Positions 6,008 through 14,262 are shown, counted from the first letter of the stretch. The stretch: 17,262 bases of DNA from an uncultured Ideonella sp. (GCA_946479475.1 CAMLGG010000095.1:1-17262); one strand, 5' to 3'. Made by a program: numbers and translations. The notes: generated from the sequence alone by a model not told the origin.

Positions 6008-6790
6008 ATGATCCGCTCGCTCTGGATTTCGAAGACCGGGATGGAGGCCCAGCAGACCCAGCTGGACCACATCTCCAACAACCTCGCCAACGTGGCCACC
6101 AGCGGCTACAAGCGCGCCCATGCGCAGTTCGAGGACCTGATCTACCAGAACCTGCGCCAGTCGGGCGCGGCGAGCTCCGAGCAGACGCAGCTGCCCACCG
6201 GCCTGCAGGTCGGCCTCGGCACCCGCGCCGTCGCCACCGCGCGCAACTTCAGCCAGGGCAACCTGCAGCAAAGCGGCGGCAACCTGGACGTGGCGATCAA
6301 GGGCAACGGCTTCTTCCAGATCCAGCTGCCCGACGGCGGCACCGCCTACACGCGCGACGGCTCCTTCCAGCTCGATTCGCAGGGCCAGATCGTCACCAAC
6401 AGCGGCTACCTCGTGCAGCCGGGCATCACCATCCCGGCCCAGGCACAGAGCGTGACCATCGCGGCCGACGGCACCGTCACCGTGGCCCTGCCGGGGCAGA
6501 GCACGCCGCAGTCGCTCGGCCAGCTGCAGCTCGCCACCTTCGTCAACCCAGCCGGCCTGGAGCCGCGCGGCAGCAACCTCTTCGCCGAGACGGCATCCTC
6601 GGGCACGCCCACCAGCGCCTCGCCCGGCCAGTCCGGCCTGGGCAGCCTGCAGCAGGGCTTCCTGGAGACCAGCAACGTCAACGTGGTCGAGGAACTGGTC
6701 TCGATGATCCAGACCCAGCGCGCCTACGAGCTCAACTCCAAGGCCATCTCGACGTCCGACCAGATGCTGCAGCGCCTGGCGCAGCTGTGA
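6008..6790 (+). CDS. flgG: Flagellar distal rod protein FlgG
   Basis: FlgG forms the distal rod, the long drive-shaft segment passing the P- and L-rings. The 260-residue product has exactly the canonical length. It begins [20 protein letters not shown], continues with the rod signature [20 protein letters not shown], has the central motif [18 protein letters not shown], and ends with the Flg_bbr_C block [25 protein letters not shown] lies about 6 bases before ATG 6008. It is the first gene of the flgGHIJKL run and is separated from flgF, its normal upstream neighbour, by a probable inversion. The gap before it holds a terminator and promoter-like sequences. Confidence 0.97.
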   Translation: MIRSLWISKTGMEAQQTQLDHISNNLANVATSGYKRAHAQFEDLIYQNLRQSGAASSEQTQLPTGLQVGLGTRAVATARNFSQGNLQQSGGNLDVAIKGNGFFQIQLPDGGTAYTRDGSFQLDSQGQIVTNSGYLVQPGITIPAQAQSVTIAADGTVTVALPGQSTPQSLGQLQLATFVNPAGLEPRGSNLFAETASSGTPTSASPGQSGLGSLQQGFLETSNVNVVEELVSMIQTQRAYELNSKAISTSDQMLQRLAQL

Positions 6791-6798
6791 GGCATGGC

Positions 6799-7527
6799 AT
6801 GAATTCCCTGCTCCGCACCTTCGCGGCGGTCCTGCCGCTCGTCTCGCTGGCTGCCTGCGAGACGGTCCTGCCGACCACGGCCAAGGTCGATTTCCCCACC
6901 GCCACCGCGCCCGAGATGCCGGCCTCGGGGCCCACGCCCATCCCGGCCCAGACCTTCGTCGCCCAGGCCGCGATGCCGCAGGCGCCGGTCACCGGCTCGA
7001 TCTACCAGGCCGCGGCCTACCGGCCCCTGTTCGAGGACCATCGCGCGCGGCTGGTCGGCGACACGCTGACCATCCAGATCGTCGAGAAGATCTCGGCCAG
7101 CCAGAGCGCCAATTCCACGGTCGACAAGACCGGCGAGATCTCCGGCAGCGTCACCGCCTTGCCGGGGGTCAAGAGCTCCTGGCTCGGCGGCGCCAAGGTC
7201 GGCGCGTCCAGCAGCAACACCTTCGAAGGCAAGGGCGCGACGACGAGCAACAACGACTTCACCGGCACCATCACCGCCACCGTGGTCGGCGTGCTGCCGA
7301 ACGGGCACCTGGTCGTCGCCGGCGAGAAGCAGATCGGCGTGAACCAGCACGTCGACGTGCTGCGCTTCACCGGTCAGGTCGACCCGCGCGCGATCCAGCC
7401 GGGCAACACCATCCCCAGCGCCCAGGTGGCCAACGTCCGCGTCGAGAAGCGCGGCCGCGGCGCCATGGCCGATGCCCAGGGAATTGGCTGGTTGGCCCGC
7501 TTCTTCTTGAACCTTCTGCCGGTTTAA
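6799..7527 (+). CDS. flgH: Flagellar L-ring protein FlgH (lipoprotein)
   Basis: FlgH is an outer-membrane lipoprotein whose oligomer forms the L-ring around the rod. From ATG 6799 the 242-residue product has a lipoprotein signal with lipobox SLAAC (Cys20). The conserved FlgH core follows: LVGDTLTIQIVEKISASQSA, then the VVGVLPNGHLVVAGEKQIGV block, and the C-terminal IPSAQVANVRVEKRGRG segment ending GWLARFFLNLLPV. GAGG lies 6 bases before this ATG and overlaps the flgG stop. A GTG at 6787 overlapping flgG is in frame, but it would add four residues before the signal peptide and is less likely. The gap from flgG is 8 bases. Confidence 0.95.
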   Translation: MNSLLRTFAAVLPLVSLAACETVLPTTAKVDFPTATAPEMPASGPTPIPAQTFVAQAAMPQAPVTGSIYQAAAYRPLFEDHRARLVGDTLTIQIVEKISASQSANSTVDKTGEISGSVTALPGVKSSWLGGAKVGASSSNTFEGKGATTSNNDFTGTITATVVGVLPNGHLVVAGEKQIGVNQHVDVLRFTGQVDPRAIQPGNTIPSAQVANVRVEKRGRGAMADAQGIGWLARFFLNLLPV

Positions 7528-7571
7528 GTTTGCCCAGAATCGTTGGCAGAGCACCCACGCTGACTGCCGAC

Positions 7572-8705
7572 ATGGACACCACCGACCGATTCCTGCGCGC
7601 CGCGATGGCGCTGGCCACCCTCGTCGCCAGCGCCGCCCTCTGGTGGCCCTGGCCGGCGCAAGCGGCCCAGCGCATCAAGGAGGTCGCCACCGTCCAGGGC
7701 GTGCGTCCCAACCAGCTGATCGGCTACGGCCTCGTGGTCGGCCTGGACGGCACGGGCGACCAGACCCAGCAGACCCCGTTCACGCAGCAGGGCATCACCT
7801 CCATGCTGCAGCAGATGGGCATCACCGTGCCGCCGGGCACCTCGATGCAGCTGAAGAACATCGCGGCGGTGCTGGTCACCACTTCGCTGCCCGCCTTCGC
7901 CCAGCCGGGCCAGCAGATCGACGTCAGCGTCAGCTCCATCGGCAACGCCAAGAGCCTGCGCGGCGGCACGCTGGTGGCCACGCCGCTCAAGGGCGCCGAC
8001 GGCCAGGTCTACGCCGTCGCCCAGGGCAACCTCATCGTCGGCGGCGCGGGCGCCTCGGCCAACGGCTCGAAGGTGCAGATCAACCATCTTTCCGGCGGCC
8101 GCATCCCGCAGGGCGCGACCGTCGAGCGCTCGGTGCCCACGCCTCTGAACCAGGGCGACTCGATCCAGCTCGACCTGGACTCCGCCGACTTCGCGACCGC
8201 GCGTTCGGTGGCCCAGGCCATCAATGCCGCCAAGGGTGCCGGCACGGCGCAGGCCCTGGACGGCCGAGTGGTGCGCGTGAAGGCGCCGATGGACAGCGAC
8301 TCCCGCATCTCCTTCCTGGCCGACATCGAGAACCTGCCGCTGGAACTCGCCAGGCCCGCGGCCAAGATCGTGCTCAACCCGCGCACCGGCTCCATCGTGC
8401 TCAACCAGGCCGTCACGCTCGCGCCCTGCGCCGTGGCCCACGGCAGCCTGTCGGTCACCATCAGCACCACGCCCGTCATCAGCCAGCCCGGCGCGCTCTC
8501 CGGGGGCGAGACGGTGGCCAAGGAGAAGTCGGACATCTCCATCACGCAACAGGGCGGCTCGATCATCGCGCTGCCGGCCGGCGCCCAGCTGGCCGACGTC
8601 GTCAAGGCGCTGAACTCGCTCGGCGCGACGCCCCAGGACCTGCTCGCCATCCTGCAGGCCATGAAGTCGGCCGGTGCCCTCCAGGCTGAACTCGAAGTCA
8701 TTTGA
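7572..8705 (+). CDS. flgI: Flagellar P-ring protein FlgI
   Basis: FlgI forms the P-ring in the peptidoglycan layer, with help from FlgA. From ATG 7572 the 377-residue product has a Sec signal peptide (FLRAAMALATLVASAALWWP, cleavage after AQA). The mature protein opens with the conserved QRIKEVATVQGVRPNQLIGY and continues with GLDGTGDQTQ, FAQPGQQIDVSVSSIGNAKS and the C-terminal ALNSLGATPQDLLAILQ. One cysteine is kept (C286 in LAPCAVAHG), but the position of the second cysteine of E. coli FlgI is alanine here (A369 in KSAGALQAEL). A possible start at 7530 would bury the signal peptide. No clear ribosome-binding site is seen. flgH ends 44 bases upstream. Confidence 0.95.
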   Translation: MDTTDRFLRAAMALATLVASAALWWPWPAQAAQRIKEVATVQGVRPNQLIGYGLVVGLDGTGDQTQQTPFTQQGITSMLQQMGITVPPGTSMQLKNIAAVLVTTSLPAFAQPGQQIDVSVSSIGNAKSLRGGTLVATPLKGADGQVYAVAQGNLIVGGAGASANGSKVQINHLSGGRIPQGATVERSVPTPLNQGDSIQLDLDSADFATARSVAQAINAAKGAGTAQALDGRVVRVKAPMDSDSRISFLADIENLPLELARPAAKIVLNPRTGSIVLNQAVTLAPCAVAHGSLSVTISTTPVISQPGALSGGETVAKEKSDISITQQGGSIIALPAGAQLADVVKALNSLGATPQDLLAILQAMKSAGALQAELEVI

Positions 8706-8709
8706 AGCC

Positions 8710-9588
8710 ATGGGCGTGAACAACCCCGCCGCGCTTGCCCGCACCGGCTACGGTGACGCGCGCAGCCTGGAGTCGCTGAAGACGGCGGCAGCCAAGGATC
8801 CCAAGGCCGCGGTGCGCGAGGCGGCCAAGCAGTTCGAGTCGCTGTTCATGCAGCAGCTGCTCAAGACCATGCGCGAGTCGGCGCAGTCCTCCGGCATGCT
8901 CGACAACGAGGCGACCAAGCTCGGCTCCGAGATGCTGGACACGCAGTGGGCCGGCAAGCTCTCCGGCCTGCCCGGCGGCCTTTCGGACGTGATCGCGAAG
9001 CAGCTCGAGCGCCAGATGGGCATGAGCCCCGGCCCGATCCCGAAGAACGAGAGCGCCAACCACACCCCGGTCAACCCATTCAAGCCGAATGCCGAAGTGA
9101 AGCTGCCGCAGCAGGCCGCGGCGGGCTTCGTGCAGCAGCACCAGGCCGCGGCGGCAAGTGCCGAGCAGGCCACCGGCATCCCGGCCTCGTTCATGATCGC
9201 CCAGGCGGCGCACGAGACCGGCTGGGGCCGCAAGGAGATCCGCCACGGCGACGGCACGCCGGCCTACAACCTGTTCGGCATCAAGGCCGGCAGCAACTGG
9301 AACGGGCCGACCGCCGACGTGGTGACGACCGAGTACGTCAACGGCCAGCCGCGCAAGATGGTGCAGAAGTTCCGTGCCTACTCCAGCTATGCGGAGAGCT
9401 TCGCCGACTACGCGCAGCTGATGAAGAACAACCCGCGCTACGAGCAGGTGCTGGCCGCGCGCAACAACGCCCACGGCTTCGCGCAGGGCCTGCAGAAGGC
9501 CGGCTACGCCACCGACCCGGCCTACGCCCAGAAGCTGTCCCAGGTCATCAACACCACGCTGCGCCTGCAACGCAGCCTGACCGCCTGA
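8710..9588 (+). CDS. flgJ: Flagellar rod-cap and peptidoglycan hydrolase FlgJ
   Basis: This is the bifunctional FlgJ of 292 residues. The N-terminal rod-binding domain (about residues 25-100) contains the motif EAAKQFESLFMQQLLKTMRE typical of rod-cap proteins. A Pro/Asn/Gln-containing linker follows. The C-terminal domain is a GH73-type N-acetylglucosaminidase-like fold (about residues 150-290) with the motif FMIAQAAHETGWG, where Glu169 is the likely catalytic acid, and with NLFGIKAGSNWNG and FRAYSSYAESFADYAQLM. It opens the peptidoglycan so the rod can pass. The start ATG 8710 lies 4 bases after flgI; a GTG at 8674 would overlap flgI by 32 bases and lacks family residues. Confidence 0.95.
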   Translation: MGVNNPAALARTGYGDARSLESLKTAAAKDPKAAVREAAKQFESLFMQQLLKTMRESAQSSGMLDNEATKLGSEMLDTQWAGKLSGLPGGLSDVIAKQLERQMGMSPGPIPKNESANHTPVNPFKPNAEVKLPQQAAAGFVQQHQAAAASAEQATGIPASFMIAQAAHETGWGRKEIRHGDGTPAYNLFGIKAGSNWNGPTADVVTTEYVNGQPRKMVQKFRAYSSYAESFADYAQLMKNNPRYEQVLAARNNAHGFAQGLQKAGYATDPAYAQKLSQVINTTLRLQRSLTA

Positions 9589-9600
9589 CGGGGAATCCGC

Positions 9601-11562
9601 ATGCCCAGCTCCACCCTCATGTCGATCGGGATGCGGGCGATGTTCGCCAACACGGCGCAGCTCAACGTCACCGGCCACAACATCGCCAACGCCAGCGTCG
9701 AGGGCTACTCGCGCCAGGAGGCGGAGCTCGCCACCGCCAACGGCCAGTTCACCGGCGCCGGCTTCTTCGGCAAGGGCGTGAACGTCGTCAACGTCAAGCG
9801 CGCGCACGACCAGTTCCTCACCATGCAGGCCGCGGCCGCCAAGGCGCTGGCATCGGGCGACGATGCGCGGCACACCCAGCTCACGCAGCTGGAGGACCTG
9901 TTCCCCACCGGCGAGCAGGGCCTGGGCTACGCGATGGGCGACTTCTTCGCCTCGATGGTCGACCTGGCCAACGCACCGGCCGACAACTCGGCCCGCCAGG
10001 CGGTGCTGGCCCGCGCTTCCGACGTGGCCGACCGCTTCTCCAACACCGCCGCCCGGCTGGACATCCTGCAGGCCGGCGTGCGCAGCGACATGGAGACCTC
10101 GGCCGCCACCGTGACTGCCCTGGCGGCGCGCGTCGCCGCCATCAATGCCGACATCTCGGCCAACCGCGGCCAGACCCAGCAGCCGAACGACCTGCTCGAC
10201 CAGCGCGACCAGCTCATCGCGCAGATCAGCGAGTACGTCAACGTCACGACCATCCCCGCCTCCGACGGCACGGTGGGCGTCTTCGTCGCCGGCGGCCACC
10301 GCCTGGTGCTCGGCGCCGAGTCGGCCCAGCTGACGGTGCAGCCGGACGACATGGATCCGTCCCGCGTGTCCCTGTCCATCACCTCCGACGACCAGTCGCT
10401 GGCGCTGGACGACAGCCTCATCACCGGCGGCTCGATGTCCGGCCTGCTGAAGTTCCAGAACGAGGATCTCGTCGATGCGCGCAACCGCGTCGGCCAGATG
10501 GCCGCGGCCTTCTCGGCGAAGGTGAACCAGGCCCAGTCGCTGGGCATCGACCTGAACGGCAACACCGGCAGCCCGCTGTTCACCATCGGCGCGCCGCAGG
10601 CTTTGCCGGCGGCGAGCAACGCTCGCGACGCGAACGGCCAGCTGATTTCCAGCGTGACGCTCGACGTCAGCGACGCCAGCCTGCTGCAGGCCAGCGATTA
10701 CACGCTGCAGGCCGACCCGAACAATGCCGGCCAGTACCAGCTGGTGCGCCTGTCCGACGGCGTGACCCGCAGCGTGGCCGACGGCGACGAGGTGGACGGC
10801 TTCACCATCCACATCGGCACGCCGGCGCCCGCCGCGGGCGACCGCTTCCTGCTTCAGCCCGTGGGCCGCGCGGCGACGGGCATGTCGCGCGCCATCGACG
10901 ATCCCAACGGCATCGCCGCGGCGCAGCCCGTGCAGGCCGCGATGGGCGTCAACAACACCGGCACCGCCTCCGTCGACTCGCTGAAGATGACCGACGGCAG
11001 CGTCGACCCGAACCTCACCGCGACCATCACCTTCAGCGACGACACCGGCAGCTACACCTGGGAGCTGCGCGACCGCAACACGGGTGCGGTGCAGAGCAGC
11101 GGCACCGGCAGCTGGACGGCCGGCGAGCCTATCGAGATGAACGGCTTCTCGCTCTCGCTCAACGGCGTGCCGGCCACCGGCGACACCGTCACCGTCGACA
11201 AGACGCTCTACCCGGCGACCAGCAACGGCAACGCGCTGGCGCAGGCCGCGCTGGCCGACGAGCGCTTCGTCGGCCGCAAGCTCGATGCCGGCGGCAACTA
11301 CATCGACGGCGGCACCGTGACCGACGCCTACGCCGACACGATGGCCGACGTCGGCGTGCGCGTGCAAAGCGCCGCAGTCGCGGCCAACATCTCCGCGGCC
11401 GCCTCGACGCAGGCCCAGGAGGCGGTGGCCTCCAAGACCGGCGTCAACCTCGACGAGGAAGCCGCGCGCCTCATCCAGTACCAGCAGGGCTACCAGGCCG
11501 CCGCCAAGGTCCTGCAGGTCGCCCAATCGGTGTTCGACACCATGCTGCAGATCGGCTCCTGA
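9601..11562 (+). CDS. flgK: Hook-filament junction protein FlgK (HAP1)
   Basis: FlgK is the first junction protein between hook and filament. The 653-residue product has the N-terminal rod/hook motif LNVTGHNIANASVEGYSRQE (about residues 21-40), a conserved helical segment around NDLLDQRDQLIAQISEYVNV (about residues 196-215), and the FlgK C-terminus VNLDEEAARLIQYQQGYQAAAKVLQVAQ. It is about 100 residues longer than the E. coli protein. The extra length comprises two copies of a beta-rich module (about residues 366-422 and 474-533) with the pattern DGF/NGF...GTPA/GVPA...GD. A related module occurs in FlgL. The product has no cysteine. The gap from flgJ is 12 bases and from the stop to flgL only 2 bases. 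Confidence 0.96.
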   Translation: MPSSTLMSIGMRAMFANTAQLNVTGHNIANASVEGYSRQEAELATANGQFTGAGFFGKGVNVVNVKRAHDQFLTMQAAAAKALASGDDARHTQLTQLEDLFPTGEQGLGYAMGDFFASMVDLANAPADNSARQAVLARASDVADRFSNTAARLDILQAGVRSDMETSAATVTALAARVAAINADISANRGQTQQPNDLLDQRDQLIAQISEYVNVTTIPASDGTVGVFVAGGHRLVLGAESAQLTVQPDDMDPSRVSLSITSDDQSLALDDSLITGGSMSGLLKFQNEDLVDARNRVGQMAAAFSAKVNQAQSLGIDLNGNTGSPLFTIGAPQALPAASNARDANGQLISSVTLDVSDASLLQASDYTLQADPNNAGQYQLVRLSDGVTRSVADGDEVDGFTIHIGTPAPAAGDRFLLQPVGRAATGMSRAIDDPNGIAAAQPVQAAMGVNNTGTASVDSLKMTDGSVDPNLTATITFSDDTGSYTWELRDRNTGAVQSSGTGSWTAGEPIEMNGFSLSLNGVPATGDTVTVDKTLYPATSNGNALAQAALADERFVGRKLDAGGNYIDGGTVTDAYADTMADVGVRVQSAAVAANISAAASTQAQEAVASKTGVNLDEEAARLIQYQQGYQAAAKVLQVAQSVFDTMLQIGS

Positions 11563-11564
11563 CC

Positions 11565-12761
11565 ATGCGCACCTCCTCCTACCTGAGCTATGCCGCCTCG
11601 ATCACCAACCTGCAGAACCGGCAGACCGAGCTGAGCGATGCCCAGCAGCGCCTGACCAGCGGGCTGCGCGTGCTGCGCGCCAGCGACGACCCGACGGCCG
11701 CCGCACGCGCCGAGCGGGCGAGGGCGCTCATCCAGCGTTCGGAATCCACCCAGCGCGCGGTCGACGCGAGCCGCAGCTCGATGACGCTGACCGAGTCCGC
11801 ACTGGCCGATGCCGGCGAGCTGATCCAGCAGGCGCGCGAGCTGGTCGTCGCGGCCGGCAATGCGAGCTACAGCGACGCCGAGCGCGCAGACGTGGCCAGC
11901 CAGATCGACGCCATCCGCAAGCAGCTGCTGAGCGTGGCCAACCGCAGCGACGGCTCGGGCGGCTACGTCTTCTCCGGCCAAGGCGCGGGGCGGCCTCCGT
12001 TCCTGGAGCGCCCGGGCGGCGTGGACTACGTGGGCACCGGCGGTGCGGTGCGCGTCGCCTCCGACGAGCCGCTTCCGCTGACGCTGGACGGCGGCGAGGT
12101 GTGGCTCTCGGCCAGCAGCGGCAACGGCATGTTCGAGACCCGCAACGTCAACAGCGCCAATGCCTGGATCGATGCCGGCCGCGTCACCGCGCCCGACAAG
12201 ATCACCGGTGCCACCTACACCATCAGCTTCAGCACCAGCGGCGGCTCGACCAGCTACTCGATCACCCGCTCCGACGGCGTGGACACCGGCATCGCCAGCC
12301 AGCCTTACGTGCCGGGCCAGGCGATCGAGGTCGACGGCATGGCGGTGAACATCACCGGCACGCCGGCGGACAGCGACACCTTCGAGCTCGCGCCCTCGAC
12401 CGACGACCTGAGCGTCTTCGATGCCCTGGACCAGGTGGTCAGCCAGCTCAAGACCCCGCTGCGCACCGGCGCCCAGGTCACGCAGACCGTGCAAAATGGC
12501 CTGCGAAACCTCGATGCCGCGGCAGACCACCTGCAATCGGCCCGCGCCATGACCGGCGAGGTCCTCAATCGCATTGACGCTGTCGACGGCCGGCTGGATG
12601 ATCTCAAGCTGTTCGGCGAATCGACCCGCTCCGATGCCGAGGACCTCGACATGGTCCAGGCCATCTCCGATTTCCAGAACCAGCAGACCGGCTACCAGGC
12701 CGCGCTGCAGACCTATTCGTCGGTGCAGCGCCTGTCGCTGTTCGACTACATCAAGACTTAG
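11565..12761 (+). CDS. flgL: Hook-filament junction protein FlgL (HAP3)
   Basis: FlgL is the second junction protein, a flagellin-like subunit linking FlgK to the filament. The 398-residue product has a flagellin-like N-terminal coiled coil (SSYLSYAASITNLQNRQTEL, then LTSGLRVLRASDDPTAAARA, the family motif). A variable middle carries the beta module shared with FlgK (about residues 217-277). The C-terminal flagellin-like helix ends AISDFQNQQTGYQAALQTYS, near SLFDYIKT. It is longer than E. coli FlgL (317 residues). The reading frame is open far upstream, but ATG 11565 is the family start, two bases after the flgK stop. It is probably co-translated with flgK and served by the same FlgN chaperone. 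Confidence 0.95.
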   Translation: MRTSSYLSYAASITNLQNRQTELSDAQQRLTSGLRVLRASDDPTAAARAERARALIQRSESTQRAVDASRSSMTLTESALADAGELIQQARELVVAAGNASYSDAERADVASQIDAIRKQLLSVANRSDGSGGYVFSGQGAGRPPFLERPGGVDYVGTGGAVRVASDEPLPLTLDGGEVWLSASSGNGMFETRNVNSANAWIDAGRVTAPDKITGATYTISFSTSGGSTSYSITRSDGVDTGIASQPYVPGQAIEVDGMAVNITGTPADSDTFELAPSTDDLSVFDALDQVVSQLKTPLRTGAQVTQTVQNGLRNLDAAADHLQSARAMTGEVLNRIDAVDGRLDDLKLFGESTRSDAEDLDMVQAISDFQNQQTGYQAALQTYSSVQRLSLFDYIKT

Positions 12762-12781
12762 AGAAAGAAGACACCCCTGCC

Positions 12782-13996
12782 ATGAGCAACGCCCCCGGCA
12801 CGCATCCGATCCTGGAACACCTCATCCTCGGCTGCGGGGCGATGTTCGATGCCAAGCGGCAGCCGATGGCGGTGCGGTTGACGGTGCATCCCGCCACCGA
12901 GGCGACTCCGGTGGACCCGAACGGCCTGCTCGCCGCGCTGGGCGAGGCCTGGCCGGCGGAGTCCGGTCCCATGTCGCTCAACCTCACGAGCGAAGGCTGG
13001 CTCTCGGCCTTGATGGACGTCAAGACGCCGGCCCACCTGATGGTCGAGGTCCCTGCCTTCCTGGCCGGTGAACAGGCCTGGGGCGAGCGCATCCGCCAGC
13101 GCGCGGGCGAGGGGCTCGCGATGGTGCTCAAGGGCCGTCCGCTGGCACCGTTGCCGGCCGACCTGATGAGCTGCTTCAAGCTCGCGATCGTCGACCGCGC
13201 GGATGACCGGCGCATCGGCGCGTCTGCGGCGCCCGCGGGCACCGCGCGCAACCTGCCTTTCGTCCAGTCGGGCAACTCCACGCCGGCCGAGGCGGGCGAC
13301 AGCTTCAAGCGCGGCGCGCAGGGCGTGCTGGGCTGGCCGCTGGGCGAGGCGCCGGATGGCAGCAAGCCGAAGAAGGGTGTCCCGGGCAGCGTGCAGGTCG
13401 TGATGGACCTCATCCAGCGCGTCGAGCGCGAGGAGCCCGCGGCCAAGCTCGAGGCGGTGCTGCGCGGCGACCCTTCGCTGGCCTTCCGCCTGATGCGCTA
13501 CATCAACTCGCCGGGCTTCGGGCTTTCGGTCGAGATCAACTCGTTCTCGCACGCGCTGATGATGCTCGGCTACAGCCGGCTCAAGCGCTGGCTCGCGCTG
13601 CTGATGACCAGCGCGATCGACGACCCCGACCTCAAGCCGATGATGTTCCTCGCCGTGCGGCGCGGCCTGCTGATGGAGGAACTCGCCCGCCAGCACGGCG
13701 ACGAGACGACGCGCAACGAGGTCTTCCTCTGCGGCGTGTTCTCGCTGCTGGACCGCATGCTGGGCCAGACCTTCGGCCAGCTGCTGGGCACGCTGCCGGT
13801 GCCCGAGCGGGTGCAGCAGGCGCTGGTCGACGGCGAAGGGCCCTACCAGCCCTACCTGGATCTCGCGATGGCGGTGGAGATGGAGTCTCCGATCGATATC
13901 CGCGAGTCCAGCACGACGATGCTCATGTCGGCCGGCGAGGTCAATCGCGCCGCGCTGAAAGCCATGGGCACCGCGCGCCAGCTCCGGGCGGATTGA
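12782..13996 (+). CDS. HDOD-domain signalling protein with degenerate EAL-like N-terminus
   Basis: The 404-residue product has an HDOD domain in its second half (about residues 200-385), recognised by the stretch LEAVLRGDPSLAFRLMRYIN, the segment following it (SPGFGLSVEINSFSHALMML) and GYSRLKRWLALLM. The first half (GAMFDAKRQPMAVRL, then LMVEVPAFLAG and GLAMVLKGRPLAPLP) lines up by eye with EAL-HDOD (YuxH-type) proteins but lacks the EAL glutamate and other catalytic residues, so it should not cleave cyclic-di-GMP. HDOD proteins are non-enzymatic signalling scaffolds, and EAL-HDOD proteins such as Vibrio CdgJ affect motility. It lies 20 bases after flgL with a purine-rich leader (AGAGAAAGAAGA), so it is probably co-transcribed with the flagellar run. 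A role in motility control is inference. Its stop codon lies inside the arm of an inverted repeat. Confidence 0.85.
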   Translation: MSNAPGTHPILEHLILGCGAMFDAKRQPMAVRLTVHPATEATPVDPNGLLAALGEAWPAESGPMSLNLTSEGWLSALMDVKTPAHLMVEVPAFLAGEQAWGERIRQRAGEGLAMVLKGRPLAPLPADLMSCFKLAIVDRADDRRIGASAAPAGTARNLPFVQSGNSTPAEAGDSFKRGAQGVLGWPLGEAPDGSKPKKGVPGSVQVVMDLIQRVEREEPAAKLEAVLRGDPSLAFRLMRYINSPGFGLSVEINSFSHALMMLGYSRLKRWLALLMTSAIDDPDLKPMMFLAVRRGLLMEELARQHGDETTRNEVFLCGVFSLLDRMLGQTFGQLLGTLPVPERVQQALVDGEGPYQPYLDLAMAVEMESPIDIRESSTTMLMSAGEVNRAALKAMGTARQLRAD

Positions 13997-14163
13997 GCCC
14001 CCACGCCCCTTCCCGGGGGCTGCCCCAAGGGGGCTCGCGCAGCGGGCCGGTGGACGCGCGAAGCGCCGCCCTCGTCAAGGGCGTGCGCGGATCCGGCTTT
14101 GCCGGTCCGCTGCGCGAGCCCCCCTGGGGGGCAGGCCCCTGGCAAGGGGCCGTGGGGGCTCAA
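13993..14163. repeat. Large branched inverted repeat
   Basis: Left arm 13993-14045 and right arm 14107-14163 are imperfect inverted copies. By hand alignment about 50 of 57 columns match, with a perfect outer 13 bases (TTGAGCCCCCACG) and perfect inner 17 bases (GGGGGCTCGCGCAGCGG). The 61-base interior holds three more small hairpins: GCGC-GAA-GCGC (14056-14066), GCCCT-N5-AGGGC (14068-14082) and CCGGC-TTT-GCCGG (14093-14105). The whole could fold as a stem with three arms. It looks like an interspersed palindromic element of Burkholderiales genomes and may end the flgGHIJKL-HDOD transcript. It encodes no protein. Confidence 0.8.
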
Positions 14164-14180
14164 CTCCCCGCTGTGGCGCA

Positions 14181-14229
14181 GACTGCGAACTCCTGCGCAG
14201 TCACGGCGGCCGTGCGAGTCGAGGCCGCC
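14181..14229 (+). promoter_or_regulatory. Two tandem hairpins upstream of the kinase gene
   Basis: GACTGCG (14181-14187) pairs with CGCAGTC (14196-14202) over an 8-base loop, and GGCGGCC (14205-14211) pairs with GGCCGCC (14223-14229) over an 11-base loop. They lie 34 bases before the kinase start. Two adjacent hairpins recall the layout of ANTAR-binding RNAs, but the loops are not the required six-base A...G type. The structure is seen; no role is claimed. Confidence 0.4.
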
Positions 14230-14232
14230 CCT

Positions 14233-14238
14233 TAAACT
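14233..14238 (+). promoter_or_regulatory. Weak -10-like element for the kinase operon
   Basis: TAAACT matches TATAAT at 4 of 6 positions and sits 24 bases before the kinase ATG, which would give a very short leader. No matching -35 is visible, so this is only a candidate. Confidence 0.25.
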
Positions 14239-14262
14239 CGCCCGGTTGTACCCCCACCGCCC

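Noticed and set aside
8698..11526. Minus-strand open frame of 942 codons opposite flgJ and flgK
   Set aside because: It is a shadow of strongly GC-biased third codon positions in real plus-strand genes; its translation is a low-complexity Arg/Gly/His/Val/Leu sequence with no domain, and flgJ/flgK are certain.
8946..11564. Plus-strand open frame extending upstream of flgL
   Set aside because: It overlaps flgJ and flgK in another frame and reads as Arg/Pro/Gly-rich low-complexity sequence. Only the part from ATG 11565 matches FlgL.
14056..14105. ANTAR target RNA formed by the small hairpins inside the large inverted repeat
   Set aside because: Loops are 3, 5 and 3 bases, not six with the A-first, G-fourth pattern; the hairpins look like parts of a repeat element.
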